60,000 nucleotides of DNA from Chrysophaeum taylorii (GCA_029834535.1 JAQMWT010000142.1:1-60000), one strand, 5' to 3'; counted from the first letter of the stretch, positions 18,324 through 28,414 are shown. Program-made: numbers and translations. Notes: generated by a model from the sequence alone, not told the origin.

Positions 18324-20789
18324 TCAGGCGACGGGGTTGTTGGGCCAGTAGAGGGTGTTGGCGATGTTGCTGGCGTCGTCCTCGATGGGGTCGTCGTCCA
18401 TCTCGTATTCGTAGGTCAGGACGAGAGGATGCTGGAGCGAGGTTCCTCGGAGGCAGGAGGGTCGGTTTGAGAACAATCCCTCGGGAAGGCCGGCGTAGGC
18501 GAGCGTTACGTGCTGCGGGAGGACGATCGGTTGAAAGGGCATGTCTTGGGCTTGGCCGAGCCAAGCGACGGCGTTGGTGGAGTCGACGCAGAGGGCGGTC
18601 GCTGCTTGGAAGAGGGAGTCGATGTGACACTCGAGGGCGAGGGCGACGAGACTCGCCGCGGCGCGGCTAGTTCGGACAGAACGGTGGAAACCCTCGATCG
18701 GGTAGTGGTGCATGGCGACGACGCGGCGAAGGAGGGCGAAGGGTTCGTCCGTCTCAGGAAGAATTTCTCTTCCGGTCGGGTCGTCGTCGTCGTCGTCGTC
18801 GTCGAGGTTTGATGAATAACGCGTCGCCGCCCGGAGGAGGCGTTCTATCGCGAGCGCGGGGACGATGCCGCCGTAGAGAGACTGGTCTCTTCCGAGGGAA
18901 AAGAAGGTCGCGAGCGCGAGAGCCGCGTCGGCGAGGGTGGCGAGGTCGCTGATACTGTTGGGGTCGCGCTGGACAAGAACGGTGCCGACCAGCTCCATGA
19001 ATCCCAGAAGCCAGCGAGTCGCGATCTCTGCCGCGCGCGAGACGCTGTCCGAGGCCACGTAGCGGACGTGGCGCATAGCGATCGCGTGGATCGCCGTGGC
19101 GACGAGGTCACCCTCGCGGAGCAAACCGGCCCGTATAGACGCGGCCGAGGTGGCCGACCACACTTCAAAGCTCTGGCCGCAGTGGAGCTCCCGTCGCAAG
19201 GATCGCCAGTCGTCGTCGAAGCCGTTGACGCGCTCGCTCTCGTCGTCGGCCAACACGATCGACGCCCACGCGTCGCCGCTCTCCGACCACAAGAGTCGGC
19301 GGAGGTCGAGCGTCGCAAAGTGACCCGCCTCGAGCGCTCGGACGAGCTGCGCGGCCTTGACGGTCGAGAGGACGACCTCCTCGTACGCGACGTCCGCGAG
19401 AAGCTTCTCGTCGCCGAGAAGATCGCGACGCCGCGCCTCGGGCCACTCCCTCAGCACGAAGACGGGCGCAAAGTCGCACCTCGGGCAACATCCAACGACC
19501 ACGCCGACGGGGATGCCGGTGCTCTGGACGAGGGGGGCCTGAGGCGCCGCGTCGACCTCGCGGACCGAAACGAGCGAATAATCGTCGTCGCGTTCCGATT
19601 CGCCCGCAAACAGGAACTCCTCGTCCGCCTCGTATACGTTGAGCCGCATCTCTCGCAGCGCCGCGCGCAGCCGCGCGCGGTCCAGCAGCACACACCGCTC
19701 GTCGCCACCACGAGAAAACGATGGAGGCTGCAACTCGGGCTGTCGACGCTCGGCGGCAGTCAGCCCGGAATCGGGCCAGTCCCAGAGACGATCGCTCTCG
19801 CGCGACTCGTCGTCGCTCTCGTCGCTGCTAAAATCGCTCTCCTCCTCCTCCTCGACGTCAGCGTCGTCACCACGACGACGACGACGACTACGCGAGGGCC
19901 TCTCGAGGACCGTGGCCTTGAGTCGCTCGAAGCTGGCGAGATCGTCGGCGCACGTCCGCGAGAAGGGCCGCGACCTCGCGACGTCGCGCGCGCCCAGACA
20001 AAAGCGCATCATGGTGTCGGCAAAGGCCCGGAGCGTCGCCTCGGGCGCGAACTTAATCCCCATGCGGTGGCAGAGGGCTCGCAGGCCCGCGCGCAACAGG
20101 CGTCCCGACCGGTCGTCCGGCCTCAGGAGCGCGTCCGAGCTGTTGGCACACTCGCATCTCGCCGCGTCGGGGTTGGGCGACGCGCCAGAGTCGCGAATGG
20201 TCGCGAGATCGCGCGGGCTAGCGCGGTCAACAGGACGAACGCATCGTGGCCGTGGTAAAGGGAGCGGCGGCAACCGCGCCCCGAGCCCCGACAGCCGGAG
20301 GGCGAGCTCGACGTCGCTCGCCCACACGAAGTGGCGCTTGTTGGTCGACGACACGTACGCGGCGTGTTGGGCTACCTGGCGCGTCAAGCTTTCCGCGGCC
20401 TCGTGGAGCAGCTCGCACGCCGACCGCGTCAGAGCCGGCGGCACGAAGCCCAACAGATGCGCGTGAACGACCGTGCGCGGCACGCGAAACCGCAGCGTCG
20501 CGATCGCCTCGATCGTCCGGCGCGCGCCGACCGTCGTCGCGATCCAGTAGTCCTCAAACACCATCCGCGCGAAGCACTCGAACGGTACCAGCAGCTCGGC
20601 CTCCTGCTGGTACCGTCCGATGCACTGGAGCGCTTGCACTTGGTTTCCCACGGCCTCGAACCGATGCGCGGCGGGCAGCCGCCGGACCGACGCCTTGCGC
20701 GCCCACTCGACCATGGTCCCCCGAGCCTCGCTCACCTTTTCGCGCTTGCCATCCGCTCGCTGCCGCTTGGCTTTGAAAGCGCCGGCCAT
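18324..20789 (-). CDS. Four-histone-fold fusion protein (H3-H4-H2B-H2A-like)
   Basis: An 821-aa single-exon protein. Residues 1-40 are a basic tail. Residues 41-168 align with histone H3: HRF..VG, ALQCIGRYQQEAELLVPF (compare H3 ALREIRRYQKSTELL) and ARMVFED, an extended loop 1, then CELLHEAAESLTRQVAQHA, NKR and ASDVELALRLSG in the alpha2-loop2-alpha3 position. Residues 232-290 resemble H4 (LRALCHRMGIKFAP matching IRRLARRGGVKRIS, then ADDLASFERL). An acidic linker spans about 308-335. Residues 556-660 fit H2B, ending in LRAATRYSSN, like the H2B C-terminal AVTKYTSS. Residues 681-790 fit H2A, with IVLPQHVTLA matching IIPRHLQLA. H3 and H4 similarity is clear by eye; H2B and H2A are weaker. Dimer partners are adjacent, as in giant-virus histone doublets. 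Acidic insertions (also eight Asp near residue 663) make simple DNA packaging uncertain; a nuclear role is inferred. Confidence 0.7.
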   Translation of the reverse strand: MAGAFKAKRQRADGKREKVSEARGTMVEWARKASVRRLPAAHRFEAVGNQVQALQCIGRYQQEAELLVPFECFARMVFEDYWIATTVGARRTIEAIATLRFRVPRTVVHAHLLGFVPPALTRSACELLHEAAESLTRQVAQHAAYVSSTNKRHFVWASDVELALRLSGLGARLPPLPLPRPRCVRPVDRASPRDLATIRDSGASPNPDAARCECANSSDALLRPDDRSGRLLRAGLRALCHRMGIKFAPEATLRAFADTMMRFCLGARDVARSRPFSRTCADDLASFERLKATVLERPSRSRRRRRGDDADVEEEEESDFSSDESDDESRESDRLWDWPDSGLTAAERRQPELQPPSFSRGGDERCVLLDRARLRAALREMRLNVYEADEEFLFAGESERDDDYSLVSVREVDAAPQAPLVQSTGIPVGVVVGCCPRCDFAPVFVLREWPEARRRDLLGDEKLLADVAYEEVVLSTVKAAQLVRALEAGHFATLDLRRLLWSESGDAWASIVLADDESERVNGFDDDWRSLRRELHCGQSFEVWSATSAASIRAGLLREGDLVATAIHAIAMRHVRYVASDSVSRAAEIATRWLLGFMELVGTVLVQRDPNSISDLATLADAALALATFFSLGRDQSLYGGIVPALAIERLLRAATRYSSNLDDDDDDDDPTGREILPETDEPFALLRRVVAMHHYPIEGFHRSVRTSRAAASLVALALECHIDSLFQAATALCVDSTNAVAWLGQAQDMPFQPIVLPQHVTLAYAGLPEGLFSNRPSCLRGTSLQHPLVLTYEYEMDDDPIEDDASNIANTLYWPNNPVA

Positions 20790-21051
20790 CCTCGCGAGGA
20801 CCCTCCTCGCTCACCACCCTCGTCGATTCATGACGCGGTCGTAGTAGGAGGAGTCCATCTGCTGCTTTTTTTCTGGTCTGCTTGGACAGGATTTTTCTAA
20901 TTCTTCCTTTTTCTTCTGAGCCCGAGTGGAATCAATAATGGAAGGTGTATGGAATGGATGGCTATATGGCTATGCTATGGAGGTGGCTATTTGGAGGATG
21001 GCTACAAAAATGAGTAGTTCGCTTCGAAGAAAGAAGTTTGGCTAGTTGTTA

Positions 21052-22108
21052 TTACTTCTTCTTCTTCTTGGGCGCGTGCGGTCCCAAGGAGGCTGTCCTC
21101 CCTCGTGAAGCGCCTCCGCTGAGCGCGGGCGAGATCCCCTTGGAGAGAATCTCGTTGAATGGGTTGTTTTCCTGCTGAGCTCCAAACGTCGCGGCTGGCG
21201 TCGGCCGACGCACAGGGACGGTCTTTGCGTGGTGGTTTGCCTCGACCTGTTGTGTTTTTTTCGGCCTGCGAAACTGCTGCTTGGATGGCGCGGTGGCATC
21301 CCGACGCTTGTCGACCGCGGACTGGGAGGCGAGAGCGGTCGCGGCGTGCCTGCGCGGTCATGTTTTTTTGTAAGTCACAACACGGAGACACGCACGCGGC
21401 TTTGGCAAAGTCGCGAGCGAGCGAGGTCGGCGGAGGCGGTGCCGTCGCCGGCTTCTTCGTCTCCTTCTGGACGCGCCCCGGCACCGGCGTCTTCGCGGGC
21501 GAGCGCTGGTTCTCGGGCAAGAAGGGTGAGAGCTGCGGGAAAGGATTCATCGCTCGTCGCGGCGGTCGCGAAATCTGGATGTTGTTGGACGTCTCGGGCG
21601 GGATGTCCGTCTCGGGCGGGGGCGGCGGCAGCGGCGGGTCGTTGGCAGGCGGCTTGTCGCTGGCGGGCGGCTTGCGTCGAGGCGTCGGTAGTCGCCGCGG
21701 CTTGGGAGGTGGGTCGTGTTGTTGTTGTTGTTTCGGCCTCTGGCGGTGCGCGGCGGCGCGAGAGGCCGTCGTCGCGAGCAATCTGTTGCTGGCGGAACCG
21801 GCGACGAGCTTCCTCTTGGGGGGGGCCGTCCGGCAGCCGCCCGTGTCGGGCCTCCGCCCCTTTAAGGACGGCGGGATTTTTTTTTCGGTCTCAAAGGCGT
21901 CGCGGTCACGGCTCGTGAGCTTGCGGTAAGCCACGACGAGGCTCTGGAGCTGTGCCGATAGAACGTCGTAGCTCGGCGGTGGATCGAGGTCGGCTTGGGC
22001 GCGGTGTCTCCGGAGCTCCTCGGCGAGCTCCTCCGACTCGGGCCTTTCGTTTTCATCCCTTGCCGAGCGCCAGAGCTCCATAGTGTCGCGCCGCGTGAAG
22101 ACGTCCAT
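21052..22108 (-). CDS. Proline-rich basic protein of unknown function
   Basis: Two exons (22108-21396 and 21349-21052) with a 46-bp intron (GTGCGT donor) encode about 336 aa. I do not recognise the protein. The N-terminus (MDVFTRRDTMELWRSARDE...) is charged and helical, with a likely coiled segment to about residue 75. The middle is low-complexity Pro/Arg/Gln-rich and probably disordered. The C-terminus reads NPFNEILSKGISPALSGG and ends with five lysines, a possible nuclear localisation signal. Splicing is preferred over reading through because the spliced frame gives this coherent, less arginine-biased tail. The protein is divergently oriented to the LPEAT-like gene, 247 bp away. Confidence 0.6.
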
Positions 22109-22355
22109 ATATGCTTTATTTTTGGCTTTGGCAGTTAGTTTTGTGCCGGAAACTTCCCCGCAGGATCCGCCAAAAGCAAGACTTCCGCCCACCACCACTC
22201 ACTCATCACTGTATGTCCATGTGATGGGCGTGGTGTGAGAAGAGGGATCCGTGCCGCGGTGCGGTGTTCCTCTCCCGCGCTTGTTGCTTTGCTCCTCTCA
22301 AGGATACTTCATCCCTCGCCTCGGGGCCTCCCTTCCCTCTTCCTGCTCGAGAATT
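22109..22355. promoter_or_regulatory. Divergent intergenic promoter region
   Basis: 247 bp between two diverging start codons. A TTTATTTTTGG stretch lies next to the minus-strand start. No specific factor site can be named. Confidence 0.3.
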
Positions 22356-24437
22356 ATGATCGAAGGTATCGCTCTCGCGGTGTGGTGCTTCCGGACCTTT
22401 GGCACGACCTCAGCGCTCTGGTACTGGGGTGTCGCGGCGGTGGTGACCTGGGCATTGTGCGGTTTTTTCTCGCGGGGACGGAACGACGAGTTCGAGGCGT
22501 TAGTTGCTCGACGCGAGCCGCCAGAGGAGGAGGAGGAAATGGCAGACGCGGCGGCGGCGTCGTCGTCTTCGTGCGGGCCGGCGATGCTCGACTGCCAGAA
22601 CACAAAGCAGGCGGGCGCGGACGAGGCGACGGTGATCGCGCACCCCTACGTGAGGCGGTCGAGTTCGGGCGGCAGCCTCGAAATCTTTGCCGAGGTACCG
22701 CGGTGCGACGTGAATCCGTGGGTCAACGCGACCTGGCGGGTGACGGCTTCCGAACGACTCAAGATAAGCCTCGGCGCGCCGTGGCTTATCCCCGCGCGCG
22801 TGGGTCTCATCCTCCTCGCGATTTTGAACGCGGTTGTCTTCGCCAACATCGCCACCTTGGGGTGGAACGGGCGGCCGAACGTCGAACCGCGCGGCCTGCT
22901 GCGATGGCGCCCCGCGTTCCTCGAGCGCGCGTTGCGCAACTTTCGCCGCGGCCGCTTGCGACGGGTCCGCGACGTGACGAGGGAGGGCGACCGGCTCGTC
23001 GGCAGCGACCAAGACGGCCGGCGGAGGCTCGTGCTGCCCGACACGGCGCCCGTGCCGCGGTGGCGGAAACTGCTCGGGCTGCCCGTCATGGCGAGCGTCC
23101 AGCTCATTCTCTGGGGCGTCGGATTTTGGCGCGTACGGGTCATCGGCCGCGAGCACCTCACGTCGGAGGCACGCGTCGTCGTTTGCAACCACGTCTCGAT
23201 GATCGAGCCGGTCCTGCTGTTGATGATCACCGGCGCCACCCCCGTTACTTCGTCCGAATTCGCCAAACTTCCGGGACTCGGCCCCGTCGGCCGTCTCTAC
23301 CAGCTCCTCTGGCTCGACCGCGGCAGCGTGCCGTCGCGGCAGGCCGTGATCGAAACCATCGGCCTGCGGTGCGCCGACCGCGAGTTTCCACCGGTCTTGG
23401 TCTTTCCCGAGGGCACCACCCTCAACGGCAGGGCGCTCATCTCGTTCAAGAACGGCGCCTTCGCGCCGGGCATGCCCGTTCAGCCAGTCGTCGCGCGCTT
23501 TCCGTACCAAGTCGTCTGCGGCCTCGGACTCGACTGCTCGTGGACTACGGCGGGCCCGCAGTTCGTCGAGCTCAGTATTCGCATGATGATGCAACCCTGG
23601 AACCGCCTCGAGCTCGAATTCCTCCCCGCGTACCGCCCTTCGGCCCGAGAGCGCGCCGAAGCCCCCCTCTTCGCCGCCAACGTCCGCGACGTCATGGCCG
23701 CCGCCCTCGAGGCCCCCACGACCGAGCACTCGTGGGCGGACATGTGGTTGAACATGACAGCCAGAAAGCTCGGCGAGCCCCCCCACCGCACCCTCGTCAG
23801 CCTCGGCGCCCTCAAGACCTTCCTCGGCGGCCGGACCTACGAGCGCGAGCGCGCCGCCAAGGCCCTCGAGCGTTTCGCGACAGCTGACGTCGAAAAGGAC
23901 GGCAAGCTCACGCTCCGCCAGTTCCGCGACGCCCTCCGCGGCGAAGACGACGACGACCTACCCCCGTTGCTCGCCCCCGAGCGCCTCCTCGACCGCGACG
24001 CCGTCGACGCCCTCTTCCGCCTACTCTCGCGCGGCAGCCAAACGGTCGACTTCTTCTCTTTCCTCGTCGGCTTCGCGCTCCTCGACGTCCCCGACGAATC
24101 AGACACCGACTCGGCCCTCCGCCTCGTCTTCGCGCTCCTCGACGTCGCCTGCGAAGGCGTAGTCCGCGAAAGTCGCGTCTGCGCCGCGTTCGAGGCCCGC
24201 CGTATCGGCCCCGTCTCCGAAGAAGACACTGAGTTTGTCGACGACGACGCCTTCGTGCGCACGGCCGCCCATGAAGACGACACTTTCCTCACCGAGGACG
24301 ACTTCGTCAAGTTCGTCAAGGCAAATCGAAGAGACATTCGACAAGCGCTCCTCCAACAACAGAACAACGCGCAAACGTTGCCGCCCGACGATGACGACGA
24401 CGAGGGCGACGACGAAATACCTACCATCGACGCTTGA
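22356..24437 (+). CDS. Lysophospholipid acyltransferase, LPEAT type, with EF-hand region
   Basis: A 693-aa membrane enzyme that probably transfers acyl groups from acyl-CoA to lysophospholipids in the ER (Lands cycle). Hydrophobic segments occur near the N-terminus (WYWGVAAVVTWALCGFF), near residue 185 (VGLILLAILNAVVFANI) and near residue 285 (MASVQLILWGVGFW). The PlsC-domain motifs are VVVCNHVSMIEP (HX4E in place of the common HX4D), then FPEGTTLNG and the block ISFKNGAFAPGMPVQPVV. The HX4E form and these blocks match plant LPEAT1/2 more than LPCAT. The C-terminal region has an EF-hand-like loop (DVEKDGKLTLRQ) and an acidic tail. The start is the first ATG in frame at 22356; the frame upstream has only GTG. 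Confidence 0.88.
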   Translation: MIEGIALAVWCFRTFGTTSALWYWGVAAVVTWALCGFFSRGRNDEFEALVARREPPEEEEEMADAAAASSSSCGPAMLDCQNTKQAGADEATVIAHPYVRRSSSGGSLEIFAEVPRCDVNPWVNATWRVTASERLKISLGAPWLIPARVGLILLAILNAVVFANIATLGWNGRPNVEPRGLLRWRPAFLERALRNFRRGRLRRVRDVTREGDRLVGSDQDGRRRLVLPDTAPVPRWRKLLGLPVMASVQLILWGVGFWRVRVIGREHLTSEARVVVCNHVSMIEPVLLLMITGATPVTSSEFAKLPGLGPVGRLYQLLWLDRGSVPSRQAVIETIGLRCADREFPPVLVFPEGTTLNGRALISFKNGAFAPGMPVQPVVARFPYQVVCGLGLDCSWTTAGPQFVELSIRMMMQPWNRLELEFLPAYRPSARERAEAPLFAANVRDVMAAALEAPTTEHSWADMWLNMTARKLGEPPHRTLVSLGALKTFLGGRTYERERAAKALERFATADVEKDGKLTLRQFRDALRGEDDDDLPPLLAPERLLDRDAVDALFRLLSRGSQTVDFFSFLVGFALLDVPDESDTDSALRLVFALLDVACEGVVRESRVCAAFEARRIGPVSEEDTEFVDDDAFVRTAAHEDDTFLTEDDFVKFVKANRRDIRQALLQQQNNAQTLPPDDDDDEGDDEIPTIDA

Positions 24438-25329
24438 TATTATCTTCTTGTTGTTGTTGTTGTCGGATCTCCCTGCCGGGCTGTCCTGCATGTACTCAGA
24501 GCGCAGCGCTCGGGCCGAAAAAAATGAATTTGATTTTTTTTCCGGTCCCGACCACATCTTCCTCACTTCTTCTGCTGAGGCACCTTTTTTGATGATGATG
24601 ATGATGATGATGATGACGACGACGACGGCCACCCCTCTGCTCCGCCTCTGGGCGCCTCGACGAGACCCGCCGTGCTATCGACAACTCTGCGCAACGAGGA
24701 CGTGACGCGACCGCCCTCCATGACCGTCTGTGTACATAAAACGCAGACCCCGGAGCCTCAACAACAACCGACGCCGGAGATAGGGAGGTGGGACCCCCTT
24801 TGGTCGTACTTCTTGGCTGTCATCAGCAGGAGCCTCGGGCGAAGAAGTAGCACCGAGCGCCGCGGGTGCGCTATCAAGTATCCTTTTGCAAAACGCGCAG
24901 ACTCCTGCTCGCATGCACAAAACCTGAGCCACCCTGCCCTCGGTGACTTCGTCCTCTTACGCTCGGTCTCAACTCGATGCGAGCTTCGTCGGTCGCGCAA
25001 TGTAGCGGCTGCCCCCGCGCTAGACGTGTGGGCCTAGAGTAAGAGCAACGAAGGTGCGTCTCGGAGGCACGCGCAACAAGAAAGGGGCTGCCTGCTCTCT
25101 ATTCGAGATTGGTCGGAAGTGTTTTTGAAGCAAAGTTCCTCGGGATGTCGTGAATGTAAACCCCTGAGCCCTCATGTCTCCAAAAAACGGACCACCTAAC
25201 CCCCAAGCCTACCCCAGTTGACCTTGTCGCCGACTCGGGTATAGCAGTGAAAAAATGGGTGGCTTCTCCGGATCTGCCTGAGTGCCCACATCATTTTCGC
25301 TACTTAAAGAGTAGGCTGTCACATCGGGC

Positions 25330-25666
25330 AGCCCCACCCAGGCCGCCGGCGCCCAACAGGACGTCACACTTCGTCGCGCATACGTCCGGCGGCAGTGTGC
25401 GTACGACCTACGGGCGGGGCCCGTCCTCTCTTCGCCTGCCCCGCGGCTCGGCGATGACCCCGACTAGGCCCCGCCTTTTAGGCAGCCCTCACGTCTTTAC
25501 CCCCAACAGTGGCAACACCCGAACGGAAAACCCGCTTTACAATACAGACAGACATTTCATAAGTACTTATCTCCGCCCGTCAGGCACATCCCTCATACCC
25601 CACAAACCCACCCACATCCTTCATGCTCCCCACACACACCCCCCCCTCTTAGCAGTCGACATTTAA
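25330..25666 (-). repeat. Dispersed repeat element, copy B
   Basis: Inverted relative to copy A at 7803-8053. The shared blocks on this strand include CCTCTTAGCAGTCGAC, CCCACCCACATCCTTCATG, GACCCCGACTAGGCC and GCCCCACCCAGGCCGCC. Compared with copy A it has an additional segment of about 80 bp (25480-25560). It is flanked by GACA-type repeats on the core side. Confidence 0.8.
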
Positions 25667-25870
25667 AGACAGACAGACATTTAAAGACAGAGAGACAAAC
25701 CTTTCGTTTGTACAAGTTGAGGATAGATTCGAGGAAATGCAAGCAAGATATGCTAAGATCGGCAAACACGTAGGAATCTCAGGTAAACGAGATTCAGAAG
25801 TATTCTGGTAGATGGAGATTCAAACGTGAGAATCTCCACGTTCAAGGCAAGAGGAAAAGCGGGGGGGAGG

Positions 25871-25871
<1 letters not shown>

Positions 25872-25907
<36 letters not shown>
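25872..25907. repeat. (ATT)n microsatellite
   Basis: Twelve units of ATT at the end of a purine-rich tract. It may be the 3' tail of a retroposed sequence. Confidence 0.9.
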
Positions 25908-26431
25908 GGATAGCAACTCCCAGGCTCAGAGAGCCAGAATGGATGATCGCACAAAAGAAAAGAAACACAAAAGAAGAGAAGGCCAAAGACGACCGCAAAG
26001 GAAGGCGATGGAGCAAAACCGAAAATAGCAGAGCAGACGGGAGAAACCCGAAGAAGCGGCAACGCAGTGAGCGGCGTGGTGAGAGCGACAAAGAGCGCAT
26101 GGTAGGATGAGGTGAAAGAGAGGCGTAGACGAAGGAGACAGCAAAAGGAGCGGATGAGTAAAACAGATGGGGCAGCATTATCTAGGTACTTATTACTGCC
26201 ACAACATTACGTAAATGTTAATATGCTATGACACTTACCCGTGCATCTCCATATCTAGTATCCTTACGTAACTCTTTTATCGCTACAAACGCACATCGTC
26301 ACATGGTAGCTGGTGTTCGTTCCGATCGAAAGACCTCTGGGTTATGGGCCCACTAACTCAAAAGCTATGTGAAAGGGCCACAGAATCGGTTGTACCACAA
26401 ACTACAGAAAATTGCCACTGAGGCCACTGAC

Positions 26432-26518
26432 TGAAATAAACAAAATAAAATAAATAAATAAATAAATTAATTAATTAATTAATTAATTAATTAATTAATT
26501 AAAAAAAAAAAAAAAAAG
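26432..26518. repeat. AT-only microsatellite (AAAT, TTAA and A runs)
   Basis: A nearly pure A/T tract: ATAAA units, then about ten TTAA units, then an A17 run. It is unusual in this GC-rich genome and borders the region with the copia relic. Confidence 0.9.
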
Positions 26519-26530
26519 AATGTAAATGAG

Positions 26531-26653
26531 CCGAATGAAAGGCCAACTAAACCGGACAAAACCGTATTGCCACAGAGCTCAGACACAGCCGAATGAAAGG
26601 GCCACTGAACCGAACGAAACGGACAAAACCGTATTGCCACAGAGCACAGACAC
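26531..26653 (+). repeat. Two-copy tandem repeat
   Basis: Two imperfect copies of about 60 bp share CCGAATGAAAGG and GACAAAACCGTATTGCCA (26531 and 26589). The second has a 9-10 bp internal addition. Confidence 0.75.
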
Positions 26654-26879
26654 TAAGGCTACGGACCCAAAAGGCGTACATATACGCGAAAACACCATAA
26701 AGGCCAATGAAAAGACTGTTAAACAAAGTCAATGTAACTCTTATGTATCATCGTGTCATTCCTCATATGTAAGCTTGTGCTATTTTTCGTTTGTTAGTTC
26801 ATTGTGTTTTCCTTCCCCTTTGTGTCGCTCACTCCTTTGTTTAGCTCACTCCTTTGTTGATCCCTAACATATCGAGGCA

Positions 26880-28414
26880 CGTCGCCTCGTATGTGCTGCG
26901 AGCGACGAAACCTCACAGTATGTTTTCATGGATGACAGCAGCGTTGTTTGTACGCATTACGCGAAGCTTTAGCTCGCACAAATCCCGAGCGACCTGGATG
27001 GCTGAATGCCATTGCCAATTAATGTTACAACTTGGATTTGTTTTGGCTGCTGGAATGTTGTTCTTGTTGGAAGATGCAGGCAATGTCTGCACCTTGAAGT
27101 GAACCTTACGCAAAAAGGGCTATACGCAGATTCACGGTGTTGATTTTCATGATCTATGTTGCTATTCGCGATTGGGATCTGTTGGATTTAAACTCTGCCT
27201 TCATCCAAGCGCCAATTGCAGAGGATATTTGTGTGTATGTCTGTGTGTGGCCACCTGAGGGATATTCGCCTACACAACCAAAAGACGGCTCAAAAATCCT
27301 CTACAAACTTAGCATATGGTTGCAAGCAAGCTTGTCGCAACCGGTGGATCTATCTTGAACGATTCCTTGTTAACGATTGTGGATTTACTCGAGGATCTGG
27401 CGACACGTGCAGCTACAAGCATAGAAATCAACTGCCCAGTTGTTTGCGCCTTGTTTTAGTTGTTGATGACCTACTTGTGGCTCATCCTCGCTATTGTCTT
27501 GGCCATTATCATGCCTTTATGACACGTCATTTACCGACCTAAACGAAATTGACCTGCGCACTTATGTTGACTTACACATTACCCGCGATCGTTCACGTCG
27601 CACAATTGATATCGATCAATCCCACACTCTCCGGGAAATTCCAACTGAACACCGATTCATCAATTCGAAACCAGAACTCACGCCTGCTCAAAAAGGTCTT
27701 CGACTTTCTGCCGCCGACTGTCCCCCAGATGGCTCCCCAGATCAATCTTACATGGCTCGTATTCCATATCGTCGTATTGTCGGTAGTTTGTTCTTTATTA
27801 CTGTTATGACACGCCCGGGCATTACCTGGATTGTATATCAGTGTGCGCGTTTTGCTGACAACCCTGTAAAGCCTCGTTGGCATGCTATGCGACATTGTCT
27901 CAGGTACCTTAACGGCACAGAAGATCTCGCCCTCGTTCTTGGCCGAAACTCTGAACTTCTTTTCTGTGGATACTCAGACTCAAGCTGGGCTGACAATCCT
28001 GATGACCGCCACTCTACGTCAGGCTACTGTTTCGCACTTGGTGGTTCTGTCGTTTCTTACTGTTCCAGAAACCAATACATTCTTGCACGATCTTCTTTCG
28101 AAGCTGAACTTCTCGCCCTGTATGTTGCCACTGCAGAACTTTCATGGCTTTTAAAGCTCTTTGACGATTTGACCTTCAACGAAAAACAGTCCCTATATAT
28201 GTATCAAACAACCGTCACTCAAGTTCGCCTCCAATGCATGACCCGTCGTACGCGCCACATAGACATTCGTTTCTACAGTGCTGCCGAATACCGTAGAGAC
28301 CGTATCATGGATCTCCAGCACATACCACGCCTTGATAATCTTAGCGACATTTTCACTCGGAGCACTGAAGCACACGTGTTCCTCCGCCTTCGCGCTCGTT
28401 TTCTTACTTCCTGA
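26880..28414 (+). mobile_element. Decayed Ty1/copia retrotransposon (RT and RNase H part)
   Basis: Three frames carry pieces of a copia-type pol. Around 26940-27100 lies the region preceding RT. At 27170-27350 is the RT start (DLLDLNSAFIQAPIAEDI, then PPEGYSP). At 27440-27480 is the catalytic block, read as VVDDLLVAH where active elements have YVDD. From 27494 to 28414 a 306-codon open frame carries the RT thumb region (PYRRIVGSLFFI, YLNGTEDLALVL) and the RNase H signatures SDSSWADNPDDRHSTSGY and SSFEAELLALY. Frame changes near 27300-27500 and loss of Tyr in YVDD show that it is dead. No gag, integrase or LTR pair was found by eye. Base composition is AT-richer than flanking genes. Confidence 0.85.

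Larger units (their letters stand above)
24438..26431. other. Repeat-bearing intergenic region
   Basis: No gene is supported. It contains a (GAT)n run at 24591-24628, dispersed repeat copy B (25330-25666), purine-rich sequence (25900-26160) and (ATT)n at 25872-25907. The purine-rich tract, read on the minus strand, resembles the 13560-13790 tract and ends with CCTGGGAGTTGC next to the ATT run. Confidence 0.55.

Noticed and set aside
19068..20466. Long plus-strand frames opposite the histone-fold gene
   Set aside because: Arg/Ser-rich antisense frames; only the minus strand gives histone-like motifs.
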